DNA from: Pseudomonadota bacterium
GTDB taxonomy: Bacteria; Desulfobacterota; Syntrophobacteria; Syntrophobacterales; Syntrophobacteraceae
Assembly (NCBI GenBank): GCA_023442755.1
Contig: JAEZXS010000341.1
Span: 1 to 13,279, forward strand
Direction of reading: 5' to 3'
Length of the DNA: 13,279 nt
Every line of letters starts with the position of its first letter. Within the stretch, counting starts at the first letter, position 1. Under the pieces are notes generated by a model. That model worked only from the letters and a program-made list of their open reading frames with translations. It did not search any database and had not been told where the DNA came from. Both the position numbers and the translations under genes were made by a program. Shown here one piece after another: positions 6,603-12,535 of this stretch.

Positions 6603-8636
6603 TTATCCAATGCTGTCCAAGTCGAACTGGTCTTTACCCGTTTGCCGGATTGCTTCATGCTTCGAGACAAGGGCCGCAGCATCGAACAATCCGGCAAGCT
6701 CCGTTATCGTCCTGGTTTCATCCGCATACCCGAGGTCGATTATCTTCCGCGGCAGATCGGGTTTGATGCATGCCTCCGGAGAGAGCGCCAAAGTGAGCGC
6801 GCCCGCCTGACTGAGCCGTCGCATTCCTTCGACGCCGTCCTCGCCGGTCCCCGACAGAAGTATCGCCGTTACCCGGGATTGGAAAGAATCGGCCGCGCTC
6901 GAGAGCAGCGTGTCGAAAAAACCGTCCCGCGATTGCGACCCGTTCGCTTCGAGAACTATCCGGTCCCGGTCTTTCAGCAGTTTGTGATGCCGGTCGTTTC
7001 CCAGGAAGCAGCACGAGCCCGGATCGAGGCTGCAAGAGTCCGAGGCCTTCCGGATTGCGAGGGCGGTGTCCTTCCCGAGGTTGAGTGCCAGCGCTTCCAC
7101 TACGTTCCCGGACATGATTGTTGCGATAAGAGTCGGGGGGATGCGCGCCGGGTCCCGTATGGAAAGGATGAGCTTGAGTAAAGAGGGAAACCCTCCCGCC
7201 CCGCATAACACGATGAGCAGGTACCGGGAGCTTTCCGCCGGGATATCCCGAGCCGGGTCGGTCCGGTTGGCTTTCCGCCCGCTGCGGATGTAGTGGACCG
7301 CGCGCATCTGAACGGTCGAGGCCTGGACCACCCGCTCGCACAGGTCGCTGTTCTGCGTCCGGCTGGAAGGGGCCAGGCCGTTTGCCGGTTTCAGGAGAAC
7401 ATCCACCGCCCCGTATTTGAAGGACTCGTATGTCAGGCGCGATGTATCTTTGGTGAATGCGCTGAGAACGACGACAGGCCTGGGGTCTCTAATCGAAATG
7501 TTTTTGAGCGCGGTCAGGCCGTCCATTTTCGGCATCTGGAGATCGAGCGTAACGACGTCGGGTTTGCGTTCTCCGATGAGGCGAAGCGCTTCGACTCCAT
7601 CGTGCGCGACACCCGCAACCTGCAAACGGGGGTCTGCGGAAAAAATGGACTGCAGAGCCCGGCACATCAGCGGTGAATCGTCGACGACGAGCACGCGGCA
7701 TTCGGCCCTGGCCGGCTTGTACCGGACAACGGCGATGTCTTCGAGGGAAAACCATTTTGCCAGGAGCATCATTGTGCTTGGCCGCGACAGGGGAGAGGCC
7801 TCTATGACCTGCGAAGCTGAAACATCGCCTTCGATTAGGCCGTAAATCTGCTTCTGTTCGGGGAAGGATGCGGTCGCGGCATCGTCCAGGGCCGATTCGG
7901 AATCGGTCTTTCTTATTTTCCAGTCAAGGTTTGGAATGAAGTGCAGCAGCAGACTGCTGTCGTGGATCCGGTTCAGACCTTCGGCAATCAGGTGCGACAG
8001 GGCGTGGGGTTCGCCGTCCACCGGCCGGGTCTCGCTCTCCCAGAGATAGCCGCCGCCGGACATGCACAAAAACTCGTAAAAAGCTTCAACATCCCGCAAA
8101 TGCTTGAGGGCGGCCGTGACCAGGTTCCCTTCTCTCAAAAAGAACCTGCCTTCTCCACCTTCGTCGTCAAACACGGAAAGGGTTCCGCTCGCCCGCCGAA
8201 GGCAGAGCGAGGTGGCGAGTTCCAGCGGACTTCGTTTTTCAAAGGTACCGCTGTCGCTGAAATGCATCCTGTTTTGTTGCCACTCCGATACCGCCAGCAG
8301 CCATTCGGAAAAAGATTCGTCCCGGAGATTCGGATCGAACCGGTCGATCGCCAGCCCGGGCCAGATGCATGCCGCCTCGACCCGTCTTTTGCCTTCCGCA
8401 AACCAGCAGGGTATCAGGTAGGTGTGCGGGTGCGCCCGCCAGCCGAGCACGGTGCCGGTAAACTCGGAACCGGGAGAGAAATCGCCTCCCGCTATGATCA
8501 CGTCTACTCGAGCGGGGTCTTTGGGGAGGGCAAGGGAGTCCTTTCCCCGGATAAAGTCGATATCGCTCTGTACCCCGGAGAGCCGGTAGAAAATCGCCGA
8601 CCGTGTGTCCTGTCCCTCTAAAACCAGCACCTTCAT
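6603..8636 (-). CDS. DUF4388-receiver-CheB-like fusion with inactivated methylesterase domain
   Basis: 677 residues. Residues 1-125 have a Rossmann/receiver-like rhythm (MKVLVLEG, VDVIIAGGDF, TYLIPCWFAEG) without receiver catalytic residues. About 128-310 is a DUF4388-type region (SPLELATSLCLRRASGTLSV, FFLREGNLVTAAL, then a helical IYGLIEGDVSASQVIEASPL unit). About 312-425 is a complete receiver: D319/D320, phospho-Asp D365, S392 and K416-P417. About 470-655 matches the CheB methylesterase in length and in the SGTGEDG motif, but the GASTGG nucleophile motif reads LCGAGG (Ser to G479) and the QHMP motif reads TIMS (His to I507); only the Asp, D600, remains. Known CheB uses a Ser-His-Asp triad to demethylate receptors, so this protein is probably not an esterase and may act as a phosphorylation-controlled scaffold or regulator. 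Its ATG overlaps the stop of the binding-protein gene (ATGA), suggesting coupled translation. Confidence 0.9.
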   Translation of the reverse strand: MKVLVLEGQDTRSAIFYRLSGVQSDIDFIRGKDSLALPKDPARVDVIIAGGDFSPGSEFTGTVLGWRAHPHTYLIPCWFAEGKRRVEAACIWPGLAIDRFDPNLRDESFSEWLLAVSEWQQNRMHFSDSGTFEKRSPLELATSLCLRRASGTLSVFDDEGGEGRFFLREGNLVTAALKHLRDVEAFYEFLCMSGGGYLWESETRPVDGEPHALSHLIAEGLNRIHDSSLLLHFIPNLDWKIRKTDSESALDDAATASFPEQKQIYGLIEGDVSASQVIEASPLSRPSTMMLLAKWFSLEDIAVVRYKPARAECRVLVVDDSPLMCRALQSIFSADPRLQVAGVAHDGVEALRLIGERKPDVVTLDLQMPKMDGLTALKNISIRDPRPVVVLSAFTKDTSRLTYESFKYGAVDVLLKPANGLAPSSRTQNSDLCERVVQASTVQMRAVHYIRSGRKANRTDPARDIPAESSRYLLIVLCGAGGFPSLLKLILSIRDPARIPPTLIATIMSGNVVEALALNLGKDTALAIRKASDSCSLDPGSCCFLGNDRHHKLLKDRDRIVLEANGSQSRDGFFDTLLSSAADSFQSRVTAILLSGTGEDGVEGMRRLSQAGALTLALSPEACIKPDLPRKIIDLGYADETRTITELAGLFDAAALVSKHEAIRQTGKDQFDLDSIG

Positions 8637-9700
8637 CGTTTCGCCTGCGCCTGGGAGCCTGATTCGTTCAACTTTATGGAATGGATGTCGTCTGAGGCAT
8701 GGACCGGTTTTTTTGCTGCCTCCCCGGCAAACCGGTCATCCATTATACGACGTGCATCGAGCTGTTTTTCAGCCAGCCCGGCCATGAGCATTTCCCGGAC
8801 CAGTTCGTCGATCTCTTCGGGTACCGGCGCATACAGGTCGAACCGGTACCTGCCGGGAGGGTTGGAAAAAGCGTACTGAATGAACCGGGGGGCCTGTCCC
8901 CAATAGCCGGAAATTATCTTGACCGTCTCTTCCACATGGTCCCGTGCCCAGAGGCCGGACCTCGCGGCAAGCGAAACAAGTTTTCGGACCCATTCGGGAT
9001 GCGATTGAATCAGTTCTTCGCGAACGATCAGGAGGTTGCATATGAATTTCGGCCAGATGGACTCCGCATCCAGGAAGCGTTTTCCCGCGCCGGTTTCCAT
9101 GGACTTGCTTGCAAACGGCTCTCCGACGAAGTACCCGTCTATTTCGGATGAAGCCAATGCCGCGGGCATTTCGGGCGGGGGTATTTCGAGAATCTGCACC
9201 TGCGCGTCATTGAGCCCATGCGTCCGCATGTAGCGTTTGAGCGCCAGGAAGTGGCCGGAATACCGGAGCGGGACCGCAATTTTTTTCCCGATCAGGTCGG
9301 CGGGTGTTTCGCAGTGCGCCCCTGTTCGCATCACCATGGTGCTTTCATGGCGATTGCCGATGTAGACGATTTTCAGGGGAACGCCCTGTTCGAAAAGTCT
9401 TACGGCAAGGGGGGCTATGATGAAGGCTGCCTGGATATGCCCCGAACGGAACGCCTCGCCCATTTCGGTAAAGGAGGCGAATTTCCTGGCTTCGAAATAC
9501 AGATCGTCTCCCCTGGTAACGTAGTCGACCAGGGGGGACGCCAGGTTGGTGACCACGGGCATGTAGCCCATCACAATCCTGTTGGCCGCCTTGTCCTCGC
9601 GGTTCAGGGCAAGATGCAGAGCGGTGATCAGCACCAGCCATGCTATTGCCCCGGCGCCCAGCCGGAATGCGATTGAACCTGTCAGACTCTTTCCGCTCAT
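8633..9700 (-). CDS. NMT1/SsuA-like (NitT/TauT family) substrate-binding protein, probably membrane-anchored
   Basis: 355 residues. A hydrophobic segment at about 11-31 follows a basic N-terminus and lacks a clear AXA signal-peptidase site or lipobox, so an uncleaved inner-membrane anchor is likely, though a cleaved signal is possible. The body resembles the periplasmic binding proteins of nitrate/sulfonate/taurine/thiamine-precursor transporters: RIVMGYMPVVTNLASPLVDY (41-60), SGHIQAAFIIAPLAVRLFEQG (86-106), DLIGKKIAVPLRYSGHFLAL (135-154), IDGYFVGEPFASKS (187-200) and REELIQSHPEWV (227-238). The substrate cannot be read from sequence. The start at 9700 overlaps the ATPase stop by four bases (ATGA) and the stop overlaps the CheB-like start in the same way, so the gene joins the transport half to the chemosensory half. 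The C-terminal 25 residues are polar and look disordered. Confidence 0.87.
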   Translation of the reverse strand: MSGKSLTGSIAFRLGAGAIAWLVLITALHLALNREDKAANRIVMGYMPVVTNLASPLVDYVTRGDDLYFEARKFASFTEMGEAFRSGHIQAAFIIAPLAVRLFEQGVPLKIVYIGNRHESTMVMRTGAHCETPADLIGKKIAVPLRYSGHFLALKRYMRTHGLNDAQVQILEIPPPEMPAALASSEIDGYFVGEPFASKSMETGAGKRFLDAESIWPKFICNLLIVREELIQSHPEWVRKLVSLAARSGLWARDHVEETVKIISGYWGQAPRFIQYAFSNPPGRYRFDLYAPVPEEIDELVREMLMAGLAEKQLDARRIMDDRFAGEAAKKPVHASDDIHSIKLNESGSQAQAKR

Positions 9701-10506
9701 AGCTCGGCATGGACTCCAAGGTGGTCAAAAATACGCGAACGAAGGTCGTTCAAATCGGGACTCGTCAACACGCGCGGGTGGGATACGGAAATCGGGTGGC
9801 TGCACTTTATCCTGGCCGGCCGCTCGGTCAGAATGACTACCCGGTCGCTCAACTGAAGAGCCTCGTCGATGTCGTGCGTCACGAAAAGGATGGTGGTGTC
9901 CTTGAGCATCATGTGGAGGTAGAGAATCTCTTCCCTCATCTGCAGGCGGGTGAGGTAATCCAGGCCGGAATATGGTTCGTCCATGAGAAGGACCGCGGGC
10001 CGGGCTGCCAGGGCGCGCGCCATTTCCGCCCGCTGCTTCATTCCTCCCGAGAGCATATGCGGGTAGTAGTTTCCATAGGCTTCCAGGGACACCAGTTCCA
10101 GGTAATGCCGCGCCTTTTTCAGCCTTTCGGCCGGGTCCGGTATGGAATTCAGAGCGAGGAGCACATTCTTCAGAATGGTGAGCCAGGGGAAGAGCGAGCC
10201 CTCCTGGAATACGAAGAGATGGTCTCCCCGGGGTCCGGTCACCGGGGTATCGTCTATCCGGACCTCGCCCCGGGTCGGTTTTATAAAACCTGCGATTATC
10301 TTTAGCAGCGTTGATTTGCCGCACCCGGAATGTCCCAGGATGGACACGAATTCTCCCGCATCGATCTCGAGGTCCATGTCCTCCAAAATATTCCCGGCCG
10401 CGCCCTTCGCATTCGAATCCCTGCAGTTCCAATGGCCCCACCAGTGCTTAGGGCCTGTCTGGTATTTCAGCGAAACCCGGCTGAGGCGAATCTTACTTTT
10501 GCTCAA
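9697..10506 (-). CDS. ABC transporter ATP-binding protein, NitT/TauT (SsuB/TauB-like) family
   Basis: 269 residues, a normal length for the family. All motifs are intact: Walker A GHSGCGKST (58-66), Q-loop FQEGSLFPW around Q101, signature LSGGM (152-156), Walker B VLLMDEP (172-178) with catalytic E177, D-loop SGLD and H-loop THD with H211. FPWLT after the Q-loop is typical of nitrate/sulfonate/taurine importers. It should energise import through the permease encoded immediately upstream, with which it overlaps by 14 bp (start 10506, permease stop 10493). An unusual Trp/His/Cys-rich loop of about 20 residues (about 19-38, PKHWWGHWNCRDSNAKGAAG) lies between the first two N-terminal strands, where relatives have a short loop. 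Substrate specificity cannot be assigned. Confidence 0.95.
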   Translation of the reverse strand: MSKSKIRLSRVSLKYQTGPKHWWGHWNCRDSNAKGAAGNILEDMDLEIDAGEFVSILGHSGCGKSTLLKIIAGFIKPTRGEVRIDDTPVTGPRGDHLFVFQEGSLFPWLTILKNVLLALNSIPDPAERLKKARHYLELVSLEAYGNYYPHMLSGGMKQRAEMARALAARPAVLLMDEPYSGLDYLTRLQMREEILYLHMMLKDTTILFVTHDIDEALQLSDRVVILTERPARIKCSHPISVSHPRVLTSPDLNDLRSRIFDHLGVHAEL

Positions 10507-11185
10507 GTTTCCACCTCACCGGTTCGAGTCTTTCCAGCCCCTTCATCACATGGTCCAGGACCAGGCCTATTGTGCCGATGGCGGCCATGGCGACCACTAT
10601 GCGGTCCATGCGCAAGGCGTTCCGGCCGTCTATTATGAGAAATCCCAGCCCGCTTTTTACCGCGATCATTTCCGCCGCCACCACAACCACCCACGCCATC
10701 CCCATGGTTACCCTGAGCGCCAGGATGATGTTGGGGACAATAGCGGGCAGAATGACGTTCCGGAAAGAATCCCAGCGGGTGAACTGAAGATTCGCGGCCA
10801 CCTGGAAATACATCGGGTGAATGCTCGATGTTGCCTTGACGGCGGCCACCAGGATCGGGAAGAAGCTGGCAAAGAAGATGATGAAAACCGCCGGCATGTC
10901 CCCGATTCCGAACCACAGAATGGCGAAAGGCGCCCAGGCCAGGGGCGAAATCGGCCGCAAGAACTGGATCACGGGGTCCAGCAGGCGGCAGACCGGCTTG
11001 CAGCGTCCCAGAAAAATGCCCAGGGGAATGCTCAGCAGCACGGCAAGGTAGAACCCGACTGTTACCCGGAACAGGCTGGCGACACAGTGCCGCAGAAGGG
11101 CGCCGTCTTTGACCAGGTCGTAAAACGTGGTCAATATGTGGTGGATACCCGAAAGGATATCGCTGCTGCACAAGGGACCGTGCAT
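10493..11185 (-). CDS. ABC transporter permease, NitT/TauT (SsuC/TauC-like) family
   Basis: 230 residues from the start at 11185 (MHGPLCSSDIL), which follows GAGG by four bases and lies 37 bp after the stop of the PhnD-like gene. A longer frame to 11296 would add 37 Arg/Pro-rich residues overlapping that gene and is rejected. It matches the BPD_transp_1 fold: LFRVTVGFYLAVLLSIPLG (38-56), PISPLAWAPFAILWFGIGD (78-96), the cytoplasmic EAA-type loop (about 127-158, VAANLQFTRWDSFRNVILPA) and AAEMIAVKSGLGFLI (170-184). About five membrane segments are visible. The hydrophobic first helix usually found before the LPSP-like stretch in SsuC/TauC is absent, and the protein is some 25 residues shorter than common relatives. 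It should form the channel with the ATPase encoded next. Confidence 0.93.
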   Translation of the reverse strand: MHGPLCSSDILSGIHHILTTFYDLVKDGALLRHCVASLFRVTVGFYLAVLLSIPLGIFLGRCKPVCRLLDPVIQFLRPISPLAWAPFAILWFGIGDMPAVFIIFFASFFPILVAAVKATSSIHPMYFQVAANLQFTRWDSFRNVILPAIVPNIILALRVTMGMAWVVVVAAEMIAVKSGLGFLIIDGRNALRMDRIVVAMAAIGTIGLVLDHVMKGLERLEPVRWKLEQK

Positions 11186-11222
11186 ACCGCCTCTACCTGG
11201 TGAAAGATTTTGGTTTCGGCCG

Positions 11223-12263
11223 TTATTCCGCCCCGTCCGTCTTGAAGGGAGCACGCGCCCGCTGCGTTCTGGGCTGTGTCTTCTTCTGACCGGCATCCGG
11301 CCCGGGGGCGGCGGGAGCGCCCTCCGCGATCTTTTCGGGCGCTGAAGCCACAGCAGACGGGGGCGACGGGGTGTTGCTTTTGAAGGCGCCGTACTTGAGA
11401 GCGCTCAGGCATTCGACAACCGGGCCGTAATCAAGGGGGACCTTCCAGCCCGCAATCCTGGCGCTCGTGTTGGCAGGATCGTTTTCGGGGATGCCGATCA
11501 GGATTTTTGCAACCTGTTGCCGGAGTGCTGCAGGGACCTGACGACAGGCGGCAAATGGGTATTCGGGGTAAAGCCTGGTCGAGTGCACAAGTGGGAAATC
11601 GTCGTCGATTTGCCGGATTATCCGAAAATCGGTGATTTTGACTTTGTCTTCCTGAACCATTTTTTCGAGAGTTCCCGTACGCACCGATCCGCCGGCAACC
11701 ACTCCGTTGAATACGGCGTAGACGACGTTGTCATGGGTTTTCAGTTCGCGCACCGCTCCCAGGTCGGTTTCGGGGTTGATGCCGTTTTCCATGAAAAAGC
11801 GGGCGCTCATGAGCCAACCCCCAAATGCGGACCTGGACGCGCAGGCAAACGCCTTGCCTTTGAAATCGCTCAGTGTCTTTATGGGGCTTTCGCTTTTCAC
11901 GATGATCACCGAACCGAACTCATCCATGTGTCGACCGTTGTGCTGGTTCACCTGGGTTCCTATGGCCTGTATGCCGTAGAGGCGGTTGAACTCCGCATAC
12001 ATAGCGGAGTTGGTCAGCACGAAATCCAGCTTCCCATCTTGGATCCACTCGGAAAACTGTGAGTATTCGAGGGGGACGAGGGTAAAAGTCTTGCCTGTCT
12101 GCGAGGAAAGGAGGTCGGCCGTAGCTTTCCACTCCCTGAATGCCTGAGGTGCACCGCGATTCGCCAGGACTCCGATCTTGTACTCCTCATCCTGGGAAAA
12201 GCAGGTTGGGGAAAACCAAAACAATCCAAGCAGCAACGTGATCAAGGCTACGAATTTATTCAT
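11223..12263 (-). CDS. PhnD-like periplasmic binding protein (PF12974-type) with Pro/Ala-rich tail
   Basis: 346 residues from the start at 12263, preceded by AAGGAG nine bases upstream. An in-frame ATG at 12329 would place the predicted promoter inside the gene and disrupt the signal peptide, so I reject it. Residues 1-23 (MNKFVALITLLLGLFWFSPT, CFS) form a signal peptide. The mature part reads YKIGVLANRGAPQAFREWKA (28-47), TFTLVPLEYSQF (59-70), KLDFVLTNSAMYAEFNRLYG (78-97) and SDFKGKAFACASRSAFGG (132-149), a phosphate/phosphonate-binding-protein-like fold. The FVLTN-Y signature and GVLANRG opening resemble the periplasmic sensor domains of TtrS-type kinases more than transport-dedicated PhnD, from memory of the family. 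The last 50 residues (about 297-346) are low-complexity Pro/Ala/Lys/Arg and look disordered. It is the first gene after the sigma-54-type promoter. Ligand unknown. Confidence 0.88.
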   Translation of the reverse strand: MNKFVALITLLLGLFWFSPTCFSQDEEYKIGVLANRGAPQAFREWKATADLLSSQTGKTFTLVPLEYSQFSEWIQDGKLDFVLTNSAMYAEFNRLYGIQAIGTQVNQHNGRHMDEFGSVIIVKSESPIKTLSDFKGKAFACASRSAFGGWLMSARFFMENGINPETDLGAVRELKTHDNVVYAVFNGVVAGGSVRTGTLEKMVQEDKVKITDFRIIRQIDDDFPLVHSTRLYPEYPFAACRQVPAALRQQVAKILIGIPENDPANTSARIAGWKVPLDYGPVVECLSALKYGAFKSNTPSPPSAVASAPEKIAEGAPAAPGPDAGQKKTQPRTQRARAPFKTDGAE

Positions 12264-12271
12264 CCCGCTAA

Positions 12272-12277
12272 TCTCCT
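12272..12277 (-). promoter_or_regulatory. Ribosome binding site fixing the PhnD-like start
   Basis: AAGGAG on the minus strand, nine bases before the ATG at 12263. The alternative ATG at 12329 has no comparable site. Confidence 0.7.
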
Positions 12278-12312
12278 TCCCCGTGTGTTCGAAACAGCAA
12301 AAAAAATTTCCG

Positions 12313-12328
12313 AGCACGATGCGTGCCA
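12313..12328 (-). promoter_or_regulatory. Predicted sigma-54 (RpoN) promoter for the binding-protein/chemosensory operon
   Basis: The minus strand reads TGGCACGCATCGTGCT against the consensus TGGCACGNNNNTTGCW, with 11 of 12 fixed positions matching and the -24 GG and -12 GC correctly spaced. Transcription would start near 12302, about 39 bases before the ATG at 12263 and upstream of its Shine-Dalgarno. If real, the operon needs an enhancer-binding activator, which is not encoded in the window. Part of the match lies in a small palindrome (12314-12326), so chance similarity or an operator is also possible. Confidence 0.6.
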
Positions 12329-12369
12329 TGGAAATAATCCGGCATATTCCCTCGCTTGAGGACTGATTG

Positions 12370-12381
12370 GCACCGTGGTGC
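12370..12381. repeat. Inverted repeat GCACC-GT-GGTGC upstream of the predicted promoter
   Basis: Perfect five-base arms with a two-base centre, near -74 relative to the predicted start site. The half-sites resemble those of NtrC-type enhancer sites, but the spacer is two bases instead of five. A similar palindrome (GCACG-ATG-CGTGC) lies at 12314-12326, about 55 bp away. It could be an activator or repressor site or chance. Confidence 0.35.
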
Positions 12382-12535
12382 TGCTTCTTTTTGTGCTTTT
12401 TTCTTACGGTTCTGTAAGTCGGATTACATGACTGCGCTCGAAAAAATCGGATTCGTCAGGAATTGGAAAAGTCGATTGTTATCGGGATGTGCCGGACTGC
12501 AGGCTTTGGAATACACAGGTGAACAAACGTCGGAT

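Larger units (their letters stand above)
12264..12535. other. Intergenic region between antiporter and PhnD-like gene
   Basis: No convincing coding potential on either strand; the open frames that cross it are shadows or extensions of flanking genes. Base composition is more AT-rich than its surroundings, with several A/T runs. It holds the predicted sigma-54 promoter and two short palindromes. I see no clear rho-independent terminator for the antiporter gene. Confidence 0.75.

Noticed and set aside
11186..11296. 37-residue N-terminal extension of the permease
   Set aside because: It overlaps the binding-protein gene, is hydrophilic and does not supply the missing TM1.
12370..12381. NtrC binding site
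   Set aside because: The half-sites GCACC/GGTGC match, but the spacer is two bases rather than five.
12368..12384. Plus-strand TGGCAC...GC as a second sigma-54 promoter
   Set aside because: The -24 to -12 spacing is one base short and it would point into the antiporter gene.
12403..12418. Hairpin CTTAC-GGTTCT-GTAAG as terminator for the antiporter gene
   Set aside because: On the transcribed strand the stem is followed by A residues, not U residues, and the five-base stem is weak.
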